Of a stretch of 64,000 nucleotides of DNA, positions 55,957-64,000 are shown piece after piece (the first letter of the stretch is position 1; each line of letters starts with the position of its first letter). The stretch lies in the NCBI GenBank assembly GCA_030403585.1, contig JAUEPE010000009.1, positions 124,001 to 188,000 of the forward strand. Reading direction: 5' to 3'. Origin of the DNA: Frankia sp. RB7. GTDB lineage: Bacteria > Pseudomonadota > Alphaproteobacteria > Rhizobiales > Xanthobacteraceae. Position numbers and translations under genes: made by a program. The notes below the pieces were generated by a model. That model worked only from the letters and a program-made list of their open reading frames with translations. It made no database searches and was not told the origin of the DNA.

Positions 55957-57210
55957 ATGCCAGCGCATCAGCAGAAGTTTGTAAGTCCGCGCGTCATTCG
56001 CGGCAACCGGGGTGACCTGCTTAGCAGATGGGGCATTTTGAGCGCGGCCGCGACCATGACCGAGCAGCCAATCGACGTCTTCTGCTCACGGCAGAGCCAT
56101 TTGCCGCCAATTCCCGCGACGTCGGTCCCATATGGCCCGGTATACAATTTATTTCCCCGGCTACGCGGCTGGCGATCCCTGCTGCGGGCCGATATCGCGT
56201 TGTGGACCGGCGGCCTCGATCTGCAGGATGACTCCTCGCTCGCCAAGCTTTGCCATACATGGCTCGTTTTTTTCATCTATCGTGTGCTCGGCCTCAAAAT
56301 TGTGTGCGTCTGCCAGGGCGCAGGTCCGCTGGACACGCGGATCGGGCGGTTTCTTGCCCGGGCAGTACTAAATCAGGTGGCTGTTTTCATGGCACGTGAC
56401 AGGGGCACCTTCGATCTCGTGTCTTCGCTTCAGTCGCATACGAAGCTGATCCGCTCCCATGACGGTATCTTCCTGCCCGGATTTGAGCTGGTCGAGCATT
56501 CTGCTTCGAAAGTCTTCGCCGATCTCGATAAGGCGTCGGTAGAGCATCGCGGTCCCGCCATCGCGATTAACATGCGTCTGTGGTTCCACTTCACTGGTGG
56601 AGTTCTGCCTTACCAGTTCGCGAAGGCATCGTTCCGCGAGCGCGCCGACGAGCGGATGTCGGCGTTCGTCGAGGCCTTCGTCAGGCTGATCAGCCGGCTC
56701 CGCGCCGAAATGGATGCGCGAGTTGTGCTGGTCTCAATGTACGAGCCCGGCATCGAGGAGTGGGAGGACGACGGGATATGGCTGGGCCGGCTGAAAGCCA
56801 GTTTTGCCAATGACCCCGCAGTCATATTGTGCGAAGATGACCTGTCGGTGCCGGAGTTCAATACTTTGATGAAGAGATTCGACCTGGTCATCGGAACGCG
56901 GCTGCATTCGACCCTGTCCGCGCTGAGGCAAGGCGTGAGAGCGATCCATCTTTCCTACACACTCAAGGGCAAGGACATCTTCGACAGCCTTGGGTTGGCA
57001 GAGTTCGCGTTTGATCTGAACGGATTCATCGAAGCGCCAGACAAAGTCTTCGAGCTTGCGCGCACGACTATTGACAGGGAGGGTCTGCCGAAACGGATTT
57101 CCGACATCACGGAGAGCGCGATAGCCGAAAACTTGCGGATGCTGCGTCAGGCGCTGGACGCGGCTTGCAGCAGTGGCCCCGTGTCCCTCAGCAATCCGCG
57201 TTCGTCCTGA
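55957..57210 (+). CDS. Polysaccharide pyruvyl transferase family protein
   Basis: A 417-aa protein with the GT-B-like pyruvyl transferase fold. The diagnostic C-terminal block is DLVIGTRLHSTLSALRQGVR, with Arg and His that contact phosphoenolpyruvate in family members. It would add a pyruvate ketal to a sugar of the growing glycan. The family also contains non-pyruvyl members, so activity is probable rather than certain. Its stop overlaps the asnB start by 1 bp. Confidence 0.82.
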   Translation: MPAHQQKFVSPRVIRGNRGDLLSRWGILSAAATMTEQPIDVFCSRQSHLPPIPATSVPYGPVYNLFPRLRGWRSLLRADIALWTGGLDLQDDSSLAKLCHTWLVFFIYRVLGLKIVCVCQGAGPLDTRIGRFLARAVLNQVAVFMARDRGTFDLVSSLQSHTKLIRSHDGIFLPGFELVEHSASKVFADLDKASVEHRGPAIAINMRLWFHFTGGVLPYQFAKASFRERADERMSAFVEAFVRLISRLRAEMDARVVLVSMYEPGIEEWEDDGIWLGRLKASFANDPAVILCEDDLSVPEFNTLMKRFDLVIGTRLHSTLSALRQGVRAIHLSYTLKGKDIFDSLGLAEFAFDLNGFIEAPDKVFELARTTIDREGLPKRISDITESAIAENLRMLRQALDAACSSGPVSLSNPRSS

Positions 57211-59129
57211 TGTGCGGGATTGCCGGCTTCATCGGCGAGTGGAACGCAGCTCGCCTCGACGATCTCACCGATGCGCTCGCGCATCGCGGACCTGATGGAC
57301 GCGGCGTCGACTTCCTGACGCCGGGAAGCGCGATCGGCTTGCCTGGATCGGCGGTCGGGCTGGGACATCGCCGCCTGTCGATCATCGACGTCGCAGGCGG
57401 CGCACAACCGATGTGGGACGCGGATCATACGGCAGGTCTCATCTTCAACGGCGAGATCTACAACTTCCGGCGGCTCCGCAAGGAGCTCGAGGCCTGCGGC
57501 CACCCCTTCTCGACGCATTCAGACACCGAAGTCATCCTTCAGGGCTGGCGGGCCTGGGGGCCGCGCGTCGTCGAGCGCCTGGAGGGAATGTTTGCATTCG
57601 CCTTGTGGGACACGCGCACAAGAAGCCTGTTCCTGGCGCGCGACCGGCACGGCATCAAGCCGCTCTTCTATTCCATTCCCCGCGCAGGCCAAATCATGTT
57701 TGCCTCCGAGATCCGGCCGCTGCTGCGCGCTGCGGACCGCGCCGCGGCGATCAACAGATCTGCACTCTACGAGTATCTCCTTAGGGGCTGGTCGGCTCAG
57801 GAAACGACATTCTTTACCGGCATTCAACAACTTCAGCCGGGCTGCTTCATGCAGTTCGATCCCGCGAAGGGAGATGCCTCGGCGCGCATTGAGCAGTACT
57901 GGCGCCTCCAGCGACCGGGCTTGGCGGTATCGTCCACGTCGGCCGGCGACGCCGCCGACACGTTGCGCACACTGTTTGACAACGCGGTGTCCTCGCATCT
58001 CGTGGCCGACGTCGAGGTAGGCGTTATGTTATCCGGCGGGCTGGATTCGTCCGCCGTAGCGGCCTCGATGGCGAGGCTGATGGATCCATCATCGATCCAG
58101 GCATTCACGATTGGATTTGGTCTTCCCGATGACGAGATTCCCTTTGCGAGGTCCGCAGCGAGCCATTGCGGGATCAGCTCGAAGGAGCGCCTCGTCGATC
58201 CCTCCGTATTCTCATCGGGATTCACCGACTGCATCGAGAGCCTAGAAGAACCAATAGCCCATCCAGTCATGCAGACGACTTGGCAGGCGGCAAAGTTCGT
58301 CCGGCAGACCGTGAAGGTTGCCCTGCTCGGCGAAGGATCCGACGAGCTCTTCGCCGGCTATCCGCATTACCGGCTGTTCACGCCGCCCTTCTCGCTGCTG
58401 CCTGGTCGGCTGGTGCGTAAATACGCACTTGACGTCATGTGTCTAATGCCAAGCAGCCGCACCCTCGCGCGACTGATGGTGCCAGGCTCCTATGAGCGGG
58501 ATGCCCTCGAGACCGTCGAACGCAGAATCCAGCCATGGTTTGGCGGGGACGATGACGCCGATGACATGTTGCGGTTCGAGGCGGAGACGGCACTCGTGCA
58601 AAATCAGCTTATGCGCGTCGACAAGCTGACGATGGCACATTCGGTCGAAGCGCGGGTGCCATTCCTGGACAGGACATTTGTCGAATACGCCAATTCGCTT
58701 CCCTTCGGTCTAAAGACCGAGAACGGCGTGGCGAAAGCGATTTTCCGCAAGTCCATGCAGTCCCGCTTGCCGGCTGACGTCCTGTATCGTCCAAAGTCCG
58801 GCAAGAAGGGCACGCAGGCTCTGCTTCCCATGATCAACGGACTCTTGGCAGATGGCGGGCCGTTGCATCACTTGATCGATGAAAAGTCGATCGCGGCGAG
58901 AGGTTTGTTCAATCCGAGAGCGACGCGTGCCTGGATCGATGGTATGAGTTCACCCGCCGTTCGCCATCACCCAATCGAGAGTCGGCGGCGCGCCAAGTTT
59001 GCGCTTGCCCTCGCTGCACTCGAGCAGTGGTGCCGTCTTTATCTCGACGTCGATCGCCGGACCACTCCGGTTGAGAGCAGACAGATTCCCGAACTTTTCA
59101 GCGCCCGCCATAGCCCCAATGCCCTCTGA
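57210..59129 (+). CDS. asnB: Asparagine synthase (glutamine-hydrolysing) family amidotransferase
   Basis: A 639-aa class II amidotransferase. The nucleophile Cys2 is in MCGIAGFIG, and HRGPDGRGVDF and NGEIYNFRRLR form the glutaminase domain. The synthetase domain has the PPi-loop LSGGLDSSAVA near residue 272 and LLGEGSDELFAGYP. It takes ammonia from glutamine to amidate an acid. In polysaccharide loci such proteins often amidate uronic acids, as WbpS does, so this may act on the glycan rather than aspartate. Its start overlaps the pyruvyl transferase stop by 1 bp, and its end overlaps the methyltransferase by 11 bp. Confidence 0.9.
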   Translation: MCGIAGFIGEWNAARLDDLTDALAHRGPDGRGVDFLTPGSAIGLPGSAVGLGHRRLSIIDVAGGAQPMWDADHTAGLIFNGEIYNFRRLRKELEACGHPFSTHSDTEVILQGWRAWGPRVVERLEGMFAFALWDTRTRSLFLARDRHGIKPLFYSIPRAGQIMFASEIRPLLRAADRAAAINRSALYEYLLRGWSAQETTFFTGIQQLQPGCFMQFDPAKGDASARIEQYWRLQRPGLAVSSTSAGDAADTLRTLFDNAVSSHLVADVEVGVMLSGGLDSSAVAASMARLMDPSSIQAFTIGFGLPDDEIPFARSAASHCGISSKERLVDPSVFSSGFTDCIESLEEPIAHPVMQTTWQAAKFVRQTVKVALLGEGSDELFAGYPHYRLFTPPFSLLPGRLVRKYALDVMCLMPSSRTLARLMVPGSYERDALETVERRIQPWFGGDDDADDMLRFEAETALVQNQLMRVDKLTMAHSVEARVPFLDRTFVEYANSLPFGLKTENGVAKAIFRKSMQSRLPADVLYRPKSGKKGTQALLPMINGLLADGGPLHHLIDEKSIAARGLFNPRATRAWIDGMSSPAVRHHPIESRRRAKFALALAALEQWCRLYLDVDRRTTPVESRQIPELFSARHSPNAL

Positions 59130-60039
59130 GTTCGCCAGCACAACCTCATTCGACCGCCTGAATCCCGCGCTTTTCAGCAGGTTGCGAGAGCAGCTCTACC
59201 CAATCTATGTCAGCTCCTTTGGTCCGATCGCGGGTTCACAGCAGCACCTCGATCGAATGACGGACGATAGTTTGGACGTGAAGCGCTCGATCGCCCAGCT
59301 GTCGCTCTTCGAGAAAGAGAGTGGACGAGACCTGACGGATTTGAAGCTGCTCGAAGTGGGGGCCGGGCTCGGCCTGACCGTCGCCACGGCTAGATTGCGA
59401 TTTGGTGCCGAGGCCTACGGCCTCGAACCGGGAGGCGAGGAATTCAGCGGCACATACGAGCTCGGACAACAACTTCTGGAAGGCTGCGGGCTGGATTCCA
59501 GGCTGCTTGTCAACGGGGTCGGAGAAAGCATTCCCTTCCCCGATCAAAGCTTCGACGCGGTCATATCATCCAATGTACTTGAGCATGTTGCCGATCCAGC
59601 AACAGTGATGAAGGAATGCTTCCGGGTGCTTCGCCCTGGCGGAGTCTGCCACATGGTGATTCCTAATTTCGGCAGCTGGTGGGAGGGCCATTACGGCCTG
59701 TTGTGGGTGCCCCACAGCCCACACTGGCTTGGCCGGCTTCGGGTGCGTCTTGCCGGGCGGGACCCGGCCTATGTCGACACACTGCAGCTCATTACGCCTG
59801 CCAAGATGAAGCGCTGGATCGCACCTTTCAGCAACAGGATCGAGGTCAGAGGGTGGGGCCAGGCGTTGTTCGCAGACCGCGTGCGGTCGCTGAATTTTGA
59901 GGAGTATTCGACTCTCGGCCTCGCGAAAGATCTGCTTCGTATCGGCCACCGCTTGGGAGTAATCAGCTTGTTGCTCGGTCTTTCACGGATATACCGTTGG
60001 GAGACCCCCATTGTGTTGACCTTCGTCAAGACATCATGA
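59119..60039 (+). CDS. Class I SAM-dependent methyltransferase, locus-associated
   Basis: A 306-aa methyltransferase. The SAM site motif I is LLEVGAGLGLTVATA, and the acidic motif II is in YGLEPGGEEF. NVLEHVADPATVM and LRPGGVCHMVIP are motifs of UbiE/Methyltransf_11-type enzymes. It would O-methylate a sugar or lipid-linked glycan. ATG 59119 overlaps the asnB end by 11 bp; a longer in-frame start at 58999 would lie deep in asnB. Its stop overlaps the flippase-like start in an ATGA junction. Confidence 0.85.
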   Translation: MPSEFASTTSFDRLNPALFSRLREQLYPIYVSSFGPIAGSQQHLDRMTDDSLDVKRSIAQLSLFEKESGRDLTDLKLLEVGAGLGLTVATARLRFGAEAYGLEPGGEEFSGTYELGQQLLEGCGLDSRLLVNGVGESIPFPDQSFDAVISSNVLEHVADPATVMKECFRVLRPGGVCHMVIPNFGSWWEGHYGLLWVPHSPHWLGRLRVRLAGRDPAYVDTLQLITPAKMKRWIAPFSNRIEVRGWGQALFADRVRSLNFEEYSTLGLAKDLLRIGHRLGVISLLLGLSRIYRWETPIVLTFVKTS

Positions 60040-61049
60040 CGATTCGCATTAGCTTGCTTTGGCAATGGGCGAGCGATTCGAAGGTCCGGCGGCTCGTGAT
60101 GCGTCTTGGTCAACTGCTAATTTCCCTGTTGCTCCTCGCGTGGCTTCTGTCGAACGTCGATTCCCGGACTGTACGTGTAATCGTAGGTCTTCCTCCAGGC
60201 ACCCTCGCGATCGCGCTTGCTGTATTTGCATCCAGCCAGGTCTTTGGTGCTCTTCGGTTATGGGTGCTGTTGCGCGGCCAGGGGACGAGTTTTCAAGCCC
60301 TTCGCTTGGTGCGCCTGACCTTTGTTGGATTCTTCGCGAATAACTTCCTTCCCAGCACTGTAGGCGGCGACGTCTACAGGGTCGCGGCCCTGTCGCGCGA
60401 GGGCCACGACCTCAAACTCGCAATCCTGACCCTAGTCGCCGATCGTTTCCTGAACCTGATTGTCATCGTGCTGATGACGGCAGCCACACTGCCATTCACC
60501 GACTTCTGGAACATGTGGCCGAGCGTGACTGGAACCTCCCTCGCATCGCTCGCAATCTGGATCGCTGCGGTTCTTGCAATTCTTACCGGACTGTACGCCC
60601 TGGCGAGTCGCAGTCCATTGTTCCGGGCGTCCATCGTGAGACCGAGCCGGCAACTAGCTGTGGCCGCAGAACGCGCATTCCGCTTCGCGAGCATGCCGCG
60701 CACTCTTGTGCTTGCGGTCCTGTTCTCCGGCCTGAGTGCCGCCGCCTCGATCCTTGCGCAATTCATCATCGCGGACACGCTCGGAATGGGAATTGACCTC
60801 ATCCAGCTCACGGCCGTCATCGGCCTCGTCACGCTGGCCGCCCTGCTGCCCGTCTCCCTCAACGGCATCGGACTTCAGGAAGCAAGCTTTGTCGCGCTAT
60901 TTCAGTTCCTGGACGTCGGGCAGGAGCCAGCGATTGCCTTTGCTGCTTTCAGCAGAGCGCTGATCCTCGGAACCAGCGTCATCGGCGGCCTGCTGCTCAT
61001 GCTATCGCGCCAGCCCACGCCGAGTCAGACTCACCGTCCGAAACCGTAG
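60036..61049 (+). CDS. Flippase-like membrane protein (LPG synthase TM/UPF0104)
   Basis: A 337-aa polytopic protein with about eight helices. Diagnostic family blocks are FFANNFLPSTVGGDVYRVAA and LLPVSLNGIGLQEASFVALF. Members include the membrane half of MprF, and others are used in polysaccharide loci. It probably moves a lipid-linked intermediate across the membrane. ATG 60036 is set by the ATGA overlap with the methyltransferase stop. It ends the plus-strand operon and converges on the methyltransferase at 61142-61849. Confidence 0.82.
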   Translation: MTIRISLLWQWASDSKVRRLVMRLGQLLISLLLLAWLLSNVDSRTVRVIVGLPPGTLAIALAVFASSQVFGALRLWVLLRGQGTSFQALRLVRLTFVGFFANNFLPSTVGGDVYRVAALSREGHDLKLAILTLVADRFLNLIVIVLMTAATLPFTDFWNMWPSVTGTSLASLAIWIAAVLAILTGLYALASRSPLFRASIVRPSRQLAVAAERAFRFASMPRTLVLAVLFSGLSAAASILAQFIIADTLGMGIDLIQLTAVIGLVTLAALLPVSLNGIGLQEASFVALFQFLDVGQEPAIAFAAFSRALILGTSVIGGLLLMLSRQPTPSQTHRPKP

Positions 61050-61141
61050 TCCTCTGTGGCGAGATCCGAGCTGCGGTATTCTGTTGCGGAAAACGATCCG
61101 CAAGCTTGATATTGGATGGAGCGGTTCATCTTTTGAAAGAG

Positions 61142-61849
61142 TTACATTGGCCGACGTAATACGGCATTAATGGACTGAGCAAATATTCGGCCGCGATCTG
61201 CTGAGTCCAATAGTCTTGCGACCGCCGTGAGCAACCAGCTCGCCGCGAGGGCCGCATAGGGAAATTTGGGGGAATACAACAACGATGTCGTCAGCATGCT
61301 GCCCGCTTGCAGAGTCGCGTGCGCGAGGCCGCCGGCGGCCGAGAGTTCGACAATTTCGAACCCTGCATCACGAGCAAGCTTCGCAACTCCGTAGCGGGTG
61401 AAGCGAAAATAGTCGTGTGGCTGACCGTGAAGATAATAGAGAAACGGCACTGATAATATCAAGACACCGCCAGGCTTGAGAACTCGCAACAGCTCTGGAA
61501 ACGCTGTCCACGGCTGCGGCATATGTTCCAACACCGAACAGCAGAAGATCGAGTCGAACGTTTTATCAGGGACCGGCAGGAGCCCTTGCGCGTCGGAAAC
61601 GAAATCGAGGTCCGGATGAGTGGGGAACGCGTCGGTCGCGACGTAGCCGTTCGCCCTGGAGCGGATCGCCGCCCGCCAGGCTAGCCTTCCGGCGCCCAAG
61701 TCAAGCGTCGTGCCCTTCACGTAGCGATGGATCATCGGCAGCAGTGCGCCGTAGGCTGTGCGATGGTCGACGGCAAGGTCCCAAAACTCATCGGAGCCGA
61801 TCGTCCGATCGCAGACATCGTTCCAACGTCGTTGCAGCCAGGCAATCAT
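61142..61849 (-). CDS. Class I SAM-dependent methyltransferase, second module
   Basis: A 235-aa methyltransferase with motif I TLDLGAGRLAWRAAIRS, an acidic YVATDAFPTHPDLDF and CCSVLEHMPQPWTAFPELLR followed by LKPGGVLILSVPF. It is smaller than, and only distantly like, the methyltransferase at 59119-60039. The start overlaps the upstream asnB stop by 3 bp at a TCAT/ATGA junction. This copies the arrangement of the first asnB-methyltransferase pair on the opposite strand. Confidence 0.85.
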   Translation of the reverse strand: MIAWLQRRWNDVCDRTIGSDEFWDLAVDHRTAYGALLPMIHRYVKGTTLDLGAGRLAWRAAIRSRANGYVATDAFPTHPDLDFVSDAQGLLPVPDKTFDSIFCCSVLEHMPQPWTAFPELLRVLKPGGVLILSVPFLYYLHGQPHDYFRFTRYGVAKLARDAGFEIVELSAAGGLAHATLQAGSMLTTSLLYSPKFPYAALAASWLLTAVARLLDSADRGRIFAQSINAVLRRPM

Positions 61850-63738
61850 AGCCGATCATCCCATGGCGCAAGCTGAGGCAGACGCGCGTCAAGGCCAAGC
61901 CAAATCCACAGCGCTCCCCGATCGTCGCACTTTTTTGCCGCATGCTCGGCCCAGCGCTGCGACAGCACGCGCTGATTGAGGAAGCTTGTTCTTGGCGAGG
62001 CCGGCATCGGAAGATCCCTCAGCCATTGTGCGATCGGCGCTCCGAACCCCTTCTTCGCCCGGTGGAGGATGTCGTCGGGCAGCCGGTTGCGGAGCGAGCG
62101 CTTCAATATCCACTTGCTCACTCCCTTGCGCAACTTGACGTCGATCGGCAGGCGCTGTGCGAACTCCACGACGTCGTTGTCGAGAAATGGAGCGCGGACT
62201 TCGAGCGATTCGAGCATTGAGCTGCGATCCGACTTCACCAGGATGTCGTCGGGGAGATAGAGATTAGTGAAGAATTCCAGCGTACGGTTGGCATCGTCGC
62301 GCGCGTCCGATCGCTCCCACGCGATAATTGCTTCCTCGTACAGCGTCTCCGGATCGACCTCGTCCTCGAAGAGCTCAGATATTTCCCTGCTGTCCAGTGC
62401 GCCGAGCCACGCCGCATTCCACATCGACGGCTTAAGGCCCAAGCCCCTAAGACCGCGCTTGATCTTAAAATCGAAACTCATATTCCGCTCTGACGGCGGA
62501 AGCCGGCACGCCAGAACGTAAATCGCCTGGTGAAGCTTGCGCGGGATCATACGATCGTACATGCGGGCAAGTCCGAGGATCTTGAAGGGATCGTAGCCGG
62601 CAAATAGCTCGTCCCCCCCGTCACCGGACAGCGCAACCTTGACGCTCTCCGCCGCGTATTTGCACAGCACAGACGTCGGAACGACGGAACTGTCTCCCAT
62701 GGGCTCATCGATACGTCGGAGCAAGGCGACAAGTTCCGAGCGCACAGCGTCGAGATCACAGACCTTGAGATGCCAGTTGCACCCGATGAGCTTGGCGACC
62801 CGGTCAGCGTGGCGAGACTCATCGAAGCTGGGCTCGGTGAACCCGATCGAGAAGGCGTCGATAGTCTTGGCGTCACGTGTGTCCGCCGCGTGAGCCAGGA
62901 TCGCGGACGAATCCACACCACCTGACAGAAAAAGACCCAGCGGCACGTCGCTTTCGAGCCGTGCTGCGACGGACCTGCCGAGAAGATGATCAAGCTCCTC
63001 AGCCCAATCATCCACTGTCCCGGCGGGCGCTGCGTCGTGCAAAATTGAGAAGCGCCAATAGGATCGTTCGACCGGTACGGGCAGTGGAGCTTGGTCGATC
63101 TGGGATAGGTCAATGTCGAGCCAGCTGCCCGGCCGCAATCGCTGAACGCCGGCGAGCGGCGTCCTGGTTCCTGGGAAAAAGCTGTATGCAAAGAGCTTCT
63201 GGATCGCCAGACGGTCGATGCCCGTTCCCTTCAACGAAGGATGTTTGGTTATCGCGCCGAGCTCGGAAGCAAATACGAACACTCCGTTCTTTACGGTCCA
63301 AAACAGGGGCTTTTCACCGAACCGATCCCGCGCAATGACCAAGCGCTCGGCGGCGCGATCGAGTAGCGCGAAGGCGAACATGCCGTTGAGCCTAGGCAGC
63401 AGGCCCTCACCCCATTCGACCCAACCGTGAAGCAGCACTTCGGTGTCGCTGTGGGATGTCGCAAAGTGATGCCCGCGTGCCACCAATTCCGACCGAAGGC
63501 TCCGGTGATTGTAGATCTCGCCATTGAACACGACAGTCACACGGTCATCCGGAAGAGACATCGGCTGCGCACCGCCTGCGATGTCCAGAATAGCGAGGCG
63601 TCGGTGTGCGAGGTGAATGTGCCTCTTCGTATCCGACAGAAAGCCTTCTCCATCGGGCCCCCGATGCGCAAGTGCGCCCGCCATCGCCTTCAGAGCGGCG
63701 GGATTCTCGGCGCCGATGAACCCTGCAATTCCGCACAT
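61846..63738 (-). CDS. Asparagine synthase (glutamine-hydrolysing) family amidotransferase, second copy
   Basis: A 630-aa class II amidotransferase. It has the Cys2 nucleophile (MCGIAGFIGAENP), HRGPDGEGF, NGEIYNHRSLR and NGMFAFALLDRAAERL. The synthetase domain has LFLSGGVDSSAILAH and ALSGDGGDELFAGYDPF. The two copies share the full architecture but differ in most of the C-terminal half, so they are old paralogues and not a recent duplication. It begins 1 bp after the stop of the partial GT2 gene and overlaps the methyltransferase start by 3 bp. It probably amidates a sugar acid or nucleotide sugar. Confidence 0.88.
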   Translation of the reverse strand: MCGIAGFIGAENPAALKAMAGALAHRGPDGEGFLSDTKRHIHLAHRRLAILDIAGGAQPMSLPDDRVTVVFNGEIYNHRSLRSELVARGHHFATSHSDTEVLLHGWVEWGEGLLPRLNGMFAFALLDRAAERLVIARDRFGEKPLFWTVKNGVFVFASELGAITKHPSLKGTGIDRLAIQKLFAYSFFPGTRTPLAGVQRLRPGSWLDIDLSQIDQAPLPVPVERSYWRFSILHDAAPAGTVDDWAEELDHLLGRSVAARLESDVPLGLFLSGGVDSSAILAHAADTRDAKTIDAFSIGFTEPSFDESRHADRVAKLIGCNWHLKVCDLDAVRSELVALLRRIDEPMGDSSVVPTSVLCKYAAESVKVALSGDGGDELFAGYDPFKILGLARMYDRMIPRKLHQAIYVLACRLPPSERNMSFDFKIKRGLRGLGLKPSMWNAAWLGALDSREISELFEDEVDPETLYEEAIIAWERSDARDDANRTLEFFTNLYLPDDILVKSDRSSMLESLEVRAPFLDNDVVEFAQRLPIDVKLRKGVSKWILKRSLRNRLPDDILHRAKKGFGAPIAQWLRDLPMPASPRTSFLNQRVLSQRWAEHAAKKCDDRGALWIWLGLDARLPQLAPWDDRL

Positions 63739-63739
63739 C

Positions 63740-64000
63740 TCAGTCGCCTTCGCCCGCGAAATTAATTCGATTCTTCACATCGTAAATGCGCTTGCTCTGC
63801 GACTCGAAATAGATCCGGACCATCAGCTCCGCGAGTAACCCCATCAGGATACACATCGTGCCGGAGATCACGCATAGCGACACGAGAAGCGGTAGCGGCG
63901 TCTGAATGAAGGTAATGCCATCGAAGTATTTTAGCCAAAAGGAATACAGGCCGGCGAATAACCCAAGAGCGAAGAAGGCGACGGCAGCTCCGCCGAAGAC
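63740..64000 (-). CDS. Glycosyltransferase family 2, C-terminal membrane part (partial, cut by window end)
   Basis: The frame is open from the window end to a TGA (63740-63742) and encodes 86 residues. It contains two transmembrane helices (AVAFFALGLFAGLYSFWLKY and a second near LLVSLCVISGTMCILMGLLA). The LAELMVRIYFESQSKRIYDV segment is typical of the tail of DPM1/GtrB-like GT2 proteins that make polyprenyl-phosphate sugars. Such a product could feed the GT-C enzyme at 53134-54801. The start is outside the window. Confidence 0.75.
   Translation of the reverse strand, partial: VFGGAAVAFFALGLFAGLYSFWLKYFDGITFIQTPLPLLVSLCVISGTMCILMGLLAELMVRIYFESQSKRIYDVKNRINFAGEGD

Noticed and set aside
57210..59129. 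Housekeeping asparagine synthetase role for the first asnB
   Set aside because: The gene is embedded and overlapped by polysaccharide genes, and there are two dissimilar copies in one locus. A glycan amidation role is more likely, although the enzyme fold itself is the same.

Overview
The window looks like chromosomal DNA of a Bradyrhizobium-type alphaproteobacterium (Nitrobacteraceae). This rests on high-GC coding throughout, two complete LIV-type (HAAT) amino-acid ABC transporter operons, a heptose-based LPS core cluster, an LpxO-like hydroxylase, and several palindromic intergenic repeat families of a kind I associate with Bradyrhizobium. The genus is an inference from gene content; no rRNA or tRNA gene was seen. 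Both window edges lie inside polysaccharide loci, and the last gene (63740-64000, minus) is cut by the window end.

Region 1 (1-15.6 kb) is envelope biogenesis. A minus-strand operon runs hldD, hldE, O-antigen ligase, CapD/WbpM-type nucleotide-sugar dehydratase, group 4 glycosyltransferase. Divergent from it are waaF and gmhB, so heptose synthesis and transfer lack only the isomerase GmhA. Then come another glycosyltransferase, galE, an MsbA-like ABC exporter, a fumarylacetoacetase-family hydrolase, an NTF2-like protein, an LpxO-like dioxygenase and a small 51-aa ORF. Region 2 (15.7-20.3 kb) is a LysR regulator divergent from an SDR without the usual catalytic Tyr, a YbfB/YjiJ-type MFS transporter, and a Baeyer-Villiger-type flavin monooxygenase.

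Region 3 (20.4-34.3 kb) is unusually rich in methyl-cycle and one-carbon functions. On the minus strand, a protein joining an N-terminal helix-turn-helix to a SAM-methyltransferase fold precedes metK and ahcY. Divergent from it is a secreted TPR-caspase-like protein. Next is a LIV transporter operon that ends in a zinc-type MetE-like gene, then purU. Region 4 (34.4-47.5 kb) has a HemD-like protein, an MFS transporter, a Crp/Fnr regulator, and a second LIV operon with an acyl-CoA ligase inside it. An AGE-family sugar isomerase and a PaaK-like ligase follow. Region 5 (47.5-48.9 kb) looks like an insertion scar: a truncated HNH-like fragment and a small protein of the RRNALRHGLT type.

Region 6 (48.9-64 kb) is a second polysaccharide locus: gmd, GDP-fucose synthase, a paralogue of the first glycosyltransferase, a GT-C membrane protein, another GT4, a pyruvyl transferase, and two AsnB-type amidotransferases. 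Each AsnB gene overlaps a class I methyltransferase gene, and the two pairs converge. A flippase-like membrane protein and the tail of a GT2 complete it. I infer a fucose-containing surface glycan that may be pyruvylated, methylated and amidated. The most distinctive candidates are the HTH-methyltransferase beside metK-ahcY, the duplicated AsnB-methyltransferase modules, the LIV-MetE operon, and palindromic elements placed inside both transporter operons.
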